From Auanema rhodensis (Eukaryota > Nematoda > Chromadorea > Rhabditida > Rhabditidae), in NCBI GenBank assembly GCA_964057225.1, contig OZ059899.1, positions 8,866,001-8,930,000 of the forward strand: a DNA stretch of 64,000 bases, in the 5' to 3' direction. Both the position numbers and the translations under genes were made by a program. The notes below the pieces were generated by a model. The model worked only from the letters and a program-made list of their open reading frames with translations, ran no database searches and was not told where the DNA came from. Below are positions 12,444 through 25,520 of this stretch, one piece after another. Every line of letters begins with the position of its first letter. Position 1 is the first letter of the stretch.

Positions 12444-14307
12444 TTATCCATATTTTTTCATTACACTTAATAAATATTGCATATCATTACCCATTTCTAA
12501 CAGTAATTGAGTTGTATTTTCTCTTTGTTCACGCTCTTCTTTCAAATCGGATGATAACTGAGCAGCACGGCGTTCGGTTTCAATCAAACGAATTGATTTT
12601 TCAGTCAAGCTGTTTCTTATTTCAGATGACGATAATTGTTTTAGTTGCTTCATTTCATTAATCTAAAAAATCAATTTTTCTTAGAATTTATAAACAAATT
12701 TCATACCTGCTTTTCTAAAATCGTTATTTGTTCTTGAGCACTGATCAAGACAGCAGTTGTTTCACGTTGTGAAGCTTTTTGTTTTGAAACTTCTGCCACG
12801 TTTTTAGTTGAGTTATCTGAAAAATTTTCTTCAAAGATGCAGTTGTCATGAATTTTACCATTTAAAGTTGAAATTTTTTCTGATAACTCCTTATTTTCTT
12901 TTCGTGCAATCTGCAAACGTTTAGACATGTCATCAACGTTATTACGTAAATTATTCAATTCATTGTCATATTGTATTTTCTGATCCTAAACAAATAAGAA
13001 ATTCAAATATAAAATTTCAATTTAGTTTACAGCATTTGCTTCAAAAAGATTTTTATTATCCAATGATAGTTTGTCTGAAATAGCCGTCATTCGTTTACAA
13101 TGCATCTCCTTTCGATTGATCTCAGATCTTAATATTCGAATGTTAATTGAAGAAATTCTTAGATTTACTTGAGAAAATCGATTTCATTTTGTAAACGAGA
13201 CAATGTTAATCCATATTCTTTTTCACGATCTTCATGAATTCTTCGAACTTTTTCTAATTGACTTGATTTATTTTGAATAGCAGCTGAGAGTTCTTGATTA
13301 TTTCTTAATTATAATCATATAGTTATAAATTTGTATAAAACTAAATTTACATACTTATCCTTTTGTGTTCGTTTAATATTTTGATAATCAGAAAGAAGTT
13401 TTGTGTATTTTAGCTTCATCTCTGATTCTGTTTTTCGTATTTCTTCATGTTCTTTCTTCAAAAAAGATATATTCAAATTTGAAAATAAAAATTATTATAC
13501 CTGAATTTCATTCAATTGTCTCTGGAGTGACTTTCTATCAGATTTTAAAAATTCTTGTTCACTAGTCAAGTTTGTAACCTATAAACAAGATTTTAAAGAT
13601 ATGTTTCATATTAAATATATAAATATAAATAATAATTATCTTAATTATGAACCAAAAATATAATATTTTAATGATAATTTAGGATAATTAACAAACTTTT
13701 AATGTAGATTTATTATATTCTTCTCTTAGATAAGAATTTTCAGCTTTAAGCTTTGATCGACATATAGTTAAGCTTTTAATATTATCTCTGAAATACATTT
13801 TCAGCAAATAAAAAATGGATTAATTTCTATTATATTACTTATAAAATGCTTCAAGTTCTTCTAATCTATGCTTCTCCACTGCTTCACTTGATTCTATCCA
13901 AGATGTTAAATCATCACATACTGCTTTCAAAGCAGATGACTTAATCTAAAAAAATGTGATGTAATGAGAGAAAGAGCATATTTAGTTCAATAATACCTGC
14001 ATAAACTGAAGTTCAGACAATGTTTTAGTTCTAGCTATAGCTTGCTCATCACTCTCCCACTTTTGTTTCTCAAGCTCTTTCTCACGTTGTTGAAGCTACA
14101 ATGTTAGTATTAGACACATTTAGAACAGTTGTAAAGCTAAACCTGCGTTTTCAACAAATTCAATTTTTTTTTTAGATCAACAATTGCTGATCGATTAGTT
14201 GAACTAGATAATGAAGACAAATCAGGAAATGAGGTTGTATGAGATGAAAGACCATGTTTTGTAGACGGTGAAGACTTTTCAATAGAAACAGATATTGATG
14301 ACGACAT
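12444..14307 (-). CDS. Coiled-coil protein, function unknown
   Basis: About eleven short exons from ATG at 14307 to TAA at 12444, with a protein of roughly 440 residues. A Ser/Thr-rich head of ~45 residues (MSSSISVSIEKSSPS) is followed by almost unbroken charged helix with heptad character: VDLKKKLNLLKTQ, LQQREKELEKQKWESDEQAI, SKRLQIARKENKELSEKIST, and the end EREQRENTTQLLLEMGNDMQ then YLLSVMKKYG. No catalytic or membrane segment is visible. Such proteins are common in centrosomes, Golgi tethers and axonemes, but nothing here decides between them. I do not recognise the family. Confidence 0.8.
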
Positions 14308-14953
14308 ATACAATTCAAAAACTAAGAAGTTATAAGTGAAATCAATATCTATCAGTATGAATAATGAATAGCACAAACTTTACATATATAGATAGATGCT
14401 AGACTCTCTGAATGACCTCATTTTGAATTTCCCGCCAAAGCCATCATAGGCTACATGACAGGTGTTCTATTCCATGATCTTAATGAAAAACTTGAAGGAT
14501 AATATGAGAAAAACAATTTATTATCATATTTATATTGAAAACAAAACTTTTTTCAAAATAATATATAACTAGTATGACATCAACTCGTATAGCACATAAA
14601 TAAACTGTATGTATGTATCAAAGAAAAACCATATTGAGCACAAAGTTATTCTTTGGAAACAAACAAAATTATATTTTTGTTTACTATTTGAAACAAACAC
14701 AAATTTGTAAACACAAAAAGAAATGTAACACGTAACAGAGGTTGATTTCATTACCTCGTATGACATTTTCAAATAAATATAATATTTTCTAAATATAAGT
14801 CTAGTCTTATTCATTTTTTTGATAATCACAGCTGCATTTTAGATAGAAAGAAAATTATTTTGATTGTTTCAAATTGAGAATTATTTTTGTATTTTAACTG
14901 TAGAGGAATGTTAAGGGAAACGACATCATGAAAGAAAGTCTGTGTTGATTGAT
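14308..14953. other. Intergenic region between two minus-strand genes
   Basis: Promoter of the coiled-coil gene plus the 3' flank of the ADAM gene. A plus-strand-looking ORF and an 86-codon minus ORF (14569-14829) lack splice or family support. Nothing else seen. Confidence 0.5.
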
Positions 14954-17900
14954 TTAGATTGATGTACCATTTATGGCTGATGATGAAGATGCGTTACTCG
15001 AACGGCATTCGGTTTCCATTGTATCTCTTGATCCATGATACTGAACCTAAAATATTCAAAATAACTATGAAATATGTATGCAAGATATATTTTTACCGTT
15101 ACACGATTTATTGGGGAAAAAGGGGGATAAGATGGGCATGTTGGGACGCCTGATTCTGCTCTATATGAGGTATACTGAATATCAGTAGGATTAGATTCAT
15201 CATCTGAAAATAAATAACTTGTTTAAATAAAAATAAATATTTTCTTATTATTTTAATAATAAATTTGTTTTATATTTATATTATTGATTTATATATAGTT
15301 GAACCTGAATCAAAGTCTTCAAATTTCCAAGAAATATTATCGTGTGGTGATATGGACGATCGACGGCTCATGGGAACTTCATACATATTACTGCTGGCAT
15401 CAACACATAGTGTTGTTTTTGGCCTTAAAATAGAGATTGTTATCACAAAGTTCGTACAGATTCTGTTTTCTTGAGACAAATTTCTAACTTACGGAGTAAT
15501 AATGGATGAATTCATGGTTGTAGGGGGAGGAGGAGGTGGCGGAGGACAACGAGGACGATGTATAGTCGCTGCTCGTGGAGGTCGATCAAGCAACACTATT
15601 ATGGAATTAGCATCCATCTGTAATATTTTCCTTTATACATGATATAAATTAATATTTTACAGTTAATTATATATAAAAATATTACTAATAGAACAATTTC
15701 TTTCTATATTTTCTAAAATAATACTATACTTACAGGTGACGGTGGTACTTTTTGACTACTTGAGAATGAATTGGAAAAAATTTGTTGCGATCCTAGATTC
15801 TGTAAATAATTTATTACATATTGATTAACTATCTGATATAAGCAACCTTAAAACCACAAGGTTTTCCACGTGGATGTTTGAAACAATTAAGCATTTTAGC
15901 TTTGATAACTGCCAAACGAATTCCTTTATATCGGAGGGCCAAAACAAATAGTGCAATTGAAACGAAGAGAAATGAAAAGGCAAAAATCCACTGAAAATTA
16001 AAAAATAAGCAAATAGTAATTGAATGAAAATTATTGAAAATAAAATGAATTATACATATATAAATTGATATAGATGTAGTTAGAGTATAAGAAGTATTTA
16101 CGGTTCAAAGAAATTGTGGTCAGTTGGTGAGAGTCGTTACAAAGCTTTAACTGCTGTAATACGCTGAGAACTAAACTGATTCTTGGTAATATACTGAGTA
16201 TAATAAATTCAAAAAATATAAAATATAAATCAAAACTATATATAAAAAAAAGATTGAATATATTAAATTTATATAATAATGCTTTTTCGTAAACGCAACC
16301 TTTCTACAAAAAAAAAGATTTGAAAAAAAAAGTTGCTATGAGGTGAAAAGAGAAAATGTTGTGAACCGGATAAGTATGTGTAACGGATAACATCTGAACA
16401 GCTTAGGCGGGAGTTAGACTAAATGAAGGGTCAGCTGGCATTTGCGACTTCTAGATCAAAGTTAAGGATCATATGTCTTTCAACATTTTTTGTATTATAT
16501 CGCAATATTTGAAAATTGTTTTTTAAAAAGATTGAAAAATTATAGTTTTACTCATTTTAAAATTCGAAAAAATAAACTTGTAAATAGCATGTGATTGAGG
16601 AAAATATGAATGAAAAATCATAAAAGGACTAATCATTGTTTGATTTGAAATATAAAAACAAATTAGAAAGAAAATCTAGAACTGTATATGAACTATCAAC
16701 TTACGAGCCATGTTGGATGGATACGGTAGCGACATTCTTGAGCTATGCAATTCCAATCAGAGCAATACTTGGATAAGCCACAATCACATTGTTCATGAGC
16801 TTCCCTAATACCATTACCACAAATAGGTGTTTTAGTTCTGAATATAGTTTTTATTAGATTACCCTTTCTGAATATTCTAAAATGCATTTATAATATAAAT
16901 ATATTAATATAATATATTAAAATATTTGTTTAAATCTTACCTAAAATTGAGCATTGGTGATGTTTTAAGACAACGATTTTTGAAAATGATATCAACTAAC
17001 AACTGAGTTGTACAGTCGTGATCAAATCCTCTGAAACAAATATGTAATAGAATAGAAGAGCAAGAAGAAAAAAATGGAAAACAATTTAAGAAAAGAGAGA
17101 GACTTATTCGAACTAAAACGGTATTATAACTTGGAGCAAAAATGGAGAAATTGCACACGGTGAATAAATAAAACTTCAATGTGAATTATATTTGTTAATA
17201 GAATACTTTTCTTAAAGAAAATCTGTTTTTTTGACTCATTCAGTTTTACACAATTCTATGCTCCATGTTTTACCATTAGAAAATATAAAAAATAAATAAA
17301 AATTGAGGATAATTCTAATTTTAATCTTTTAGATCAAAGTTGAAAAACTATGATTTAGTAATTTACTTATTAATAACAGTATTATTAATATTAACATGGT
17401 ATAATTACGATCAGATAGCATTTTTATAAAATTACTAAAGAAGCTGTATTTGATCTCATTCGAATTGGAATTCAAATTTTTGGAAAAAAAAGGAAATTGA
17501 ATCAGGCACCAGGTAAGAAACGCAGAAAATACGGTTAAAATGTTGGAAAATGAGTCGTCAAAACGTAAAAGTGCGTGAGTGTATGTCTATTTGTATGAGA
17601 CTGAATGAGTTAGAAAACCAGAAAAAAGACAAACAACTCATAGATTCCTAAGGACCAATTGCCATGTACGGTAAATAGAAAAATATAATGGACTAAAAAA
17701 GTGAAAAAATTTCTTAAAAATTTCTCAATTTTTTTATTTTTAGATCACTTGGATTAACTTTTAAAACATAAAAATCAAAAGTTTCTGATATATATTCATC
17801 GTCTCTTCTTAATCCTTTTAGCAAACTAAGGAAAAAAAAGAAGAAGCTTCAAGTGCGTGAACTATAAGCCAATTTATACACTGAATTCGGTTTGATGTTT

Positions 17901-20900
17901 TCCTTTACAATTAAAATTTTTGAACTTACGGTATTCGTAGACAACCAGGACCCGAAGAAACGTCTGGATTTTCTTCTTCAGAGATTATACTAGAGTGACT
18001 TTCATTTTTTGAAATCGAAACAGATTGTGATTTGTTTGCTAACATGGAATGAGTTTCCGGACAATCACAATTTGGTACGTATATAGAAGTATTTGCTGGG
18101 CGATGAGGTACACCAACCAGATGAGCAACTTCGTGAAAGAAAATGGATCCCATAACTCGAGGTTCTTGAGGATAGAACTAAAACAATTTTTTCCTAATTC
18201 GTTCAAATTTGAAAGTAAATTCCTACACCACATAACATCACAGATAAATCTGAGCACATTCCACTGACAAACGCCAAACCACCGGGATATTTGTGAGCCA
18301 TTAAAACTGCAAAATCATGTTCCGGAAGAACAGACATTCTATAAAAATATGAATCAATTAATAAGTATTGAATCTATATCCGTTTTAAATTAAATGAAGA
18401 AAACATCTGCGAACCTTTGTTTACGATATTCTTGGAACATATACAAACTGAGATTACTTCTCATTGTCTGTAGAACATCCACTACGACAATACTGATCTG
18501 TAGCTGATTAAAATACTGAAAAAAGTAATTAAAAATATTTTTAATTAGTTGTTAAAAGTTATTAAACAAAAGTATAAAATTTATAGTACCGTGTTGGATT
18601 CTTCAACTACTTGCAATACCTCCTTCTTTACTCGTATCATATCAAAATTGTAGTGTGAGGTCTAAAATGGAAATTGAATAATTTCTTTAATTAATTTATA
18701 ATTTTTAAAATGAAATTTTACTGAAATAAATTCAATAGGCTATTAATAATCTATTATATTAATTATATATTAATCAATACTGATATTAAAATACGTTTTA
18801 ATTGTAGAATTACTTGTTTCAGCTGTTATTTCGAAAATATTCAGCTGAAAAATTTCTTCTTACTCTCTTTTATCGCTCCTCCTCTCAAACTGATTCGATG
18901 AAGTGAAATACAACGCATTCATATTAGTTTTCTTTTTAGAAAATTTGTTTATTTTGAATTTAATTTTTGAATTTTAAAAAGATAAATTGAATAACATCTT
19001 TTAAAATAAGTTCAAAGTGTTGTTAAATTTTCCACTCAAAGAATAATTTTGAAATCAATCTTCTTTGATCATTCAATCTGTGTTTGATATTTGAAATCTC
19101 TTCCTTTCATTTTTTTGTTCAATTCTCTTATCACCATGGAAACATGTACATGTCGTTTCAATATTATGATTTCCTTTATGAGAAGTCATTTTTTTGAAAT
19201 CAAATTTAAAAATAATTTTGTTACTTTCAATCTTTCTCATTTTTTAAATTTTTTCCTCCTCTAATACTTAATTCTTTTTAAAATATTATTTTATCTATAT
19301 TTCAGCTTTATACAATTATTGTTTACATAGTTTCCTATTAACATGTTGTCTGATGAAATTCAATTATCTATGGATAATCATTCAACATTAGAATTTGGTT
19401 CAATCAAAGCACCTCACAAACATTCCAATCTAGAGACATCAATTGAAATGTTTGAAACATTTAATACTATTCTTGCCAGTGTGTTGGGATATATATTACA
19501 CTTGAGTATAACTATTGGTATAATCAAAAAAAAAATATTTAAAGATGGTTTCATGGCATTAACATATTATCGAAGTTATAACGATATGGTATATCTATTT
19601 ACTGTTTTTATTATTTTTGAAGTAAGTTATTCAATATATGATTATATTATTTTGCTTTTTTTGCGAATTATCAGTCCTCATATCATTTATGTGCTCAAAA
19701 TATAGCCTGAATGAGCACGAAAAGTTATGTTATTGAGCATAATGAAAGAATATAATATATTTAAATATATTTGTTTTTGTTTTGTATTAATGTCATTTAT
19801 ATATTTTTAGATTCGAACACTTGATGGTACTGAAACATATGGACAACACTTTAGAAATTTATCATTAACAATACGATATTTTTTGATGTATGTCCAAGAT
19901 ATAGCTCAAATTTTACAATTACTTTTATTATTTCAATGTATAGTTCATCGTTTTTTGCTATTTGTACGGTAAGAAAATATTCTCAATCAAATACTTAATT
20001 TTAAAATGAAAAAATTATATTTTAGTCCCGGAGCGATTAACTTTACTTATATTATTTTTGCAATAATTTGTATTGGAGTTATTAGTATTATCGTCTTCCA
20101 AGGAGAAACTCCCACACGAAAAAAAGTAAAAGTGTTATAGTAAAATGAAAATTAATACTAAATTCAATATCTTTAAGTACTTACATACAGCTCTCATGAT
20201 AGCAACAATGGTTATGATATTATTTTGCATAGTTGTTCAATTTTCTCTAAGAAAACATTTTCGAGCGAGTAAATACAATGTATCGGTTTGTGAAATTCAA
20301 AGTAAAACATCAACATTTTTAACTCTTCTCGTAAGTTTTTACTATGTTTTTACTTTTAAATGAAAATTAAAAATCTAGGTTTTATTATATTCTACTTGTT
20401 ATTTTTTCGTTCCATTTCTTGCGGGAATAATTAGATCAGTATTTTTCTCTATGATTCGAGATAAATATCCACAAATCTATTTTTCAGAAAGTGCTAAAAT
20501 TCTAGATATGGTAAGTAAATAACAAATAATTTACAAAATATGTTTCAATTTTGATTATGAGTTCATTTAAAGGCTGCATTTTGTTTACTTCCTTGGTTAC
20601 CTTTTGGTAATGGCTTGTTGTCTAAATGGTCTATACAAGGCGCATTAGCTAATGGATCTCAACCAGGACGAGTAACAGTAGTTAGTGCACTGTCAGAATC
20701 ACAATTCTAAGCTTTCTATTCTATTATCAAATTCGCACAAAATAATATGTAATATTCAGCATATATACAGCCAATATTGCCAAAAACATATAATATTTTG
20801 TCTATTGACTCATATTGGACATGTATAGTTAAGAACATTCGGGTCAAATTTTAAAAAAAAAGATAAATTGAGATAAATAAGCAATATAATTACTTAAAGT

Positions 20901-21278
20901 TTAACATATATTATGTATCATGCTTTATACTTTTTTTCAAATTATATTGTTAAATATTTTTAAAAAATATGTGAAATAAACTTACAATTTTTTCATCCAC
21001 AAATAGTAGAGCATACAAATAATATCTAACATCCCGATTAACACTGAATATAATATATGTTCTTAAAGTTTTTTTGTGGAAATACTTACACTACATTTGA
21101 ATAATCTGGTGCTGGCTCTCCCCAGACGGCGGCAGATTTTTGGATTTTCTAAACAACAAAATAAATATAAACATAATAATTAGAATACAAAACATACTGT
21201 TCCTGATAATTGGTTGGATGGTTTGAGGATGGCAAGAAACAGAAAACAACTGAAAGCTATACTGGATAGATACATCAT
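14954..21278 (-). CDS. ADAM-like transmembrane metalloprotease without prodomain
   Basis: Exon 1 (21198-21278) encodes a signal peptide (MMYLSSIAFSCFLFLAILKP). Exons 2-3 (21090-21148, 20986-21043) end in VNRDVRYYLYALLFVDEKI, the first strand of a reprolysin domain. A ~2.3-kb intron then leads, in phase, to exon 4 (18590-18661). The zinc site is HEVAHLVGVPH (HExxHxxGxxH) near 18105-18140, followed by a Met-turn-like THSML. A short disintegrin-like piece follows (CGNGIREAHEQCDCGLSKYC), then directly a membrane helix (WIFAFSFLFVSIALFVLALR) and a Pro-rich tail (PPPPPPP near 15520) suited to SH3 binding. Only ~45 residues separate the signal peptide from the catalytic domain, so the usual ~200-residue prodomain is absent. 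The Cys-rich and EGF modules are also absent. Catalytic residues look intact. The link between exons 1-3 and exon 4 is inferred from phase and homology. Confidence 0.8.
19343..20710 (+). CDS. Seven-transmembrane receptor (nematode serpentine type)
   Basis: Six exons (19343-19621, 19811-19968, 20026-20125, 20178-20330, 20379-20510, 20573-20710) join in phase to 319 residues. Seven hydrophobic segments can be counted, for example FNTILASVLGYILHLSITIG, FTYIIFAIICIGVISIIVF, ALMIATMVMILFCIVVQFSL and AFCLLPWLPF. The N-terminus carries potential N-glycosylation (DNHST) and the tail is short. No DRY or NPxxY motif is obvious, as in many nematode chemoreceptors, and I cannot assign a subfamily. The gene lies on the opposite strand inside the large intron of the ADAM-like gene, so the two cannot be transcribed at once without overlap. 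Confidence 0.75.
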
Positions 21279-23152
21279 TTATGTAGAAAATCCTATGTTA
21301 TTTTCCGCAATTTTACATTTTTTTTAATTATTGATCGACTAATAAATCTGAAAGTAAATGTTGATCCGAAGATTGTTGGTAAGAAACACAGAAAATAAAG
21401 ACGGTTTGAAAAAGAAAATAATGAAAGGATTTAAGGTTAACAAGTCAATGCCGAATGCAACCAACCATTTTATTCTCTCTCAAATATGAAAAAGAAACGG
21501 AAAAGATTATTCAAACGTGAAAAAACGTGAAATGTTCACGTTAAGTTGAGAATTCTGAATCTACATTGGCATGTATGTATGTATATGGATATACAAATAT
21601 AACAACAAGAATTAAAGTATTTAAAAAAAGAAAATAAAGAAACAAAAATTTGTAAAAGGAATATAGTTTATAATAGAATAAATGAAGAAATTTCATTTCT
21701 AAATATCAAGAAACTAATATAATATCGCAGAAGTTGAACTTTTTGGATTTTTTAAAGGGAGAAAGGGTCACAAAAGAAGGTTATCTATTTTTTCTATTAC
21801 TCTTTTTAGTTGCTTTATAAGGTCAGATAGTACACTGAAAGTGCGGGCCCATCAAGCAAAATTAATTATTTTATATTATAAGAAAACCTAATTAATGTAA
21901 AAGAAAATTCACAGCATTAGTTTCTAGAAAAGATGGATGAAAAGGCATTTGATGTAGTTGAACAGTTCGCTTGTGATTGAAGAAGATATTGGGAGGGAGG
22001 GGGGGGCTTCAAATAGTATTGATGGAAGAGATACAAAGTGAACTGAAAAACATATAATAGTATCAAATACAGGAAAAAGTATAATGACGCCTGTGACATA
22101 GTAGAGTTTTTGGAGAAAAATAAACTATGTCAACAGTAGCAACATTGTTTATATTTTTATTGAGAAGAATGTATATGGAAGCATTGAATATGAATGAAAA
22201 CTTGCAGAATATGATAGAATAGAAGTAAAATATAAAGATGAAGATGATGTGGAATATATAGAAACAAAGAATATAAGCTTATTTATTTTGATTATAAAGT
22301 AACACAATGTTGCAAAGTAGTCAACACATATAACAATACATAGTGATTAAGATGAGAAATTTAGGAATAGCAAAACGGAGATATTTTTGTGAAAAGAATA
22401 AAAGAAGAATGTAGTGTCAAATGACAGTAATAAAATAGTTATTCAAGAATAAAAGCATATGTTGGACAGATTATAGTTAGACAGAGGTTGGGTCCTTGTA
22501 GAAGATATATGAGAGAAATGTTAGAGAGTGAAGAAACAAATTACTGGAAAGATTGTTAGGAATATAGAGAGATGGACTATTGTTAGGCGAAGGTCAGAAC
22601 AAGATCGCAGCTGGTGATGCTGGCACCATCACGATGAGTATGGTCTTTATGATGTTATGATCTTCTGAGATTAAAACAATTATAAGCAATCTTTGAAATT
22701 ATAAAAAATTGGATTTTTACTAATTTTTAAAAAAGATCGAAGTATGTTCATCAAATATGTGGAATACCTCTCTTCGTTTCAAACAATATTTTTTTTAAAT
22801 TAATAGATTTATGTATATTTAGAGGAAACGAAAATTTTAATTGAAATGCTTAGCTAGTCAAATCATGGCTTGCGAGGTTGTTTCTTGCAATGTGGTAAGG
22901 GAACGTCGTGGAGAACATAAAAACGTGGAAGAGGAATTTCTTGACGAATTTATGATGTGAACGAATAAATTTTCCGAGGACGTCTTCAGGTATGTATACA
23001 TTAATAGATTTGTAAGATATTTCTGTAAATCTTATTTTATTTTAATCAAAAAGTAGCTCCTTTTAAAGGCATTTTTGAAATTTTGATGTCAATGATAACG
23101 CAATCTTTAAACTGTTGAAATTATATCCGCCTGGGGGGGATAGAGGGTTAAA

Positions 23153-23182
23153 AGAAAAAGAAGAAGAAGAAGAAGAAGAGAA
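23153..23182. repeat. (GAA)n microsatellite
   Basis: About seven tandem GAA/AAG triplets in a purine-rich stretch; no gene context. Confidence 0.85.
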
Positions 23183-25280
23183 GGAAAACCAAAGTAAAAT
23201 GATAAAAACTGCAAAAAAAAAAGATATAAAATTTTAATCATTTTTTTCTCGAATCTAAAAAACAGGAGTTCACATAGACTATTCAGCTGATATGTAATGG
23301 ACTATAGCCACACTAGTATTACCTCAATGGCCTAATATAACGACAGGTGACAACGGCGACAAGGTCAAAATTAAAGAACATTGTTTCACAAAAATTTGTC
23401 AATCAACGGCTTTTTAAGTAACAGCATAATATATGGTATAAATATATTGAGCAAAATTATATAACATAATTGCTTGACTTTTTGCTTTGCTTTTAATTTT
23501 TTCGATAAAAAATCTTAAATTAGCTGACTGTCAGTGGTCGTATGGCAGCATCAATTGCTGTCAGGCTGTCTGGTTATTTGAATGAATTGAACGTGGCAGA
23601 AGCACATATGATGTGACGGCCGGGTTCAATAGAGCCCAAGAATATCGGAAATTTGAATAAAAAAACTGAGTCTCGAAATAAAAAAAACTAAAAACAAATA
23701 TATATTGCTATATATATGTGTGTAGGCAATGTCTGTTAACTAGAAATAGTGCATAGTCATGAAATATGACTGTAACAGGTAACTGGTATATCCTAAAATT
23801 AGCCATAAACACCAAACTGATCAAGTCATATAAAATGGGTGAACAGGATTAACATGTAACGGATGAAGCTTAGCCTTAAACAAGTTGGATATTTTTCATG
23901 AAATCCTATATATGTTTATAAAACTGACCATAACCACATTGATAGAAGATCAAAGAAACTTGAAAATAGCATATACATAATAATTAAGATGATAAATGCA
24001 TGTTTATAGAGCAAAATAAACTTATAATGTAAAACTGGAGTATTCAAGAGGACATTTTATTCGTTTTTAGATGAACATAAGTATTTGATCTGGGGCTTGG
24101 AGCCGACACAAAACTATTTCAAGTTTGTAATGAATATGAGCATAATGACAATAATATATGATTATTGATAGTACAGATAATTAGGTTATTGTTATGCAGA
24201 TTATCAAGTATCTCTTAAAGCTAATGATATATAACATTCGTGAACTGGGAAGACCAAAGAAAGAAGGACTGGAATTGTAAATGAATAAGGGTTCTAAAAT
24301 ACAGATATTGAGTGGTCCGTTGTTGGAAATTAGGGCAAGAGAAGAGGAGTGTATACCAAATGAAGATTTAGCAATTGAAGATAAAGAGTTAAGAAAGCCT
24401 ACAGCTTTGTCAAACTAATTTTTTGATAATAATAATAAAGGTTGAGCATTGAATGAGAAAGGATTGAAGAAAGCTAATTTTCTGCTAAGGTCAATTAGCA
24501 ATTAGACACATGGTGTCAGAGGGAAAATTAGGTAGACGAGATAGGATGATAGGGGGGTTAAAGGATAGGGGTGCTATTTACTGCTATATTTAGAGAACCA
24601 ATAATAAATAACAACAATTAAATAGGGACAATAGGATATTTGAGTTGGAAGGTGGGGTAAGTGTGAGGGAGGATGAAAACGTCTCAAAGAAATCAAAGAC
24701 AAGTGATTATGTGAGATATTTATTATAAAAAAAAAGCTTAAATCATACTATACAACAGATGGAACTAATGGTCAAGGAAATGTGCTTAAGAAGATATATA
24801 AGGATGAAGCCTCGTCAACCCCAAACGATATGAAGGAAAGAATAGATGAATGGGTGGAAGAGGGTATACGGGCTTATAAAGTGTGGTAAAAAAGACAGAC
24901 GGTCACACAACAAGCTGAGGATAAATGAGAGGGTGGGAGACTAATCGAAACAGATATTGTGCGTATATGTATGTCCAAAGCAGAGAATGAGATGGAGAGA
25001 AACAGAGAGAATAGAGAAGATTAAGGAGGATTCAATCGCTCAGAAACGGAAGCGGATAGAACAGGTGTGTTTCTAAGGCAAAGGTTAGATTGACGTTTTC
25101 TTGAAGTGCTTGAGCATGACCGATCACTCATTCACACTTACTCACGATTAGAATTAATCGTCTTGTTTCGTTTATCAAAAAACAATATAAAGAAAATTTC
25201 ATGAAATATTATGAATAACCAGAATTGCATATATAACTATGTTGAATTTCAAATGTTATGAAGATAAATGAATTTAGCAA

Positions 25281-25520
25281 ATGTTTAAGAGAATTTGGTG
25301 CTTCTTGTCCTGCTTTCTCATATATTCTCATAATGATGGTAGCTTGCCTATGGCAAACAATGATGAAATGATGTCGCAGATGTCACCAACTGATGATTGT
25401 GGCATTGTTACTGAAAATGGTATCTTTTCATTTGCTTTTCCACTTACCATATCTTTGTAATTATACTTAATGAACTGTAATGAGATATATGTATTCACAG
25501 AAATACAAATGAAGAAATAA
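25281..25520 (+). CDS. Possible small secreted peptide or first exon
   Basis: ATG at 25281 opens a signal-peptide-like start (MFKRIWCFLSCFLIYSHNDG) followed by a Met/Asp-rich stretch, up to a donor at 25420. An acceptor at 25499-25500 (ATTCACAG) would add a few residues and stop at 25520, giving 52 residues. Alternatively it is the first exon (phase 1) of a longer plus-strand gene; the coding-like piece at 30884 fits that phase. No family recognised. Confidence 0.3.

Noticed and set aside
22490-22660. Apparent inverted repeat around GCTGGTGATGCTGGCACC
   Set aside because: The arms are not true reverse complements beyond a few bases.
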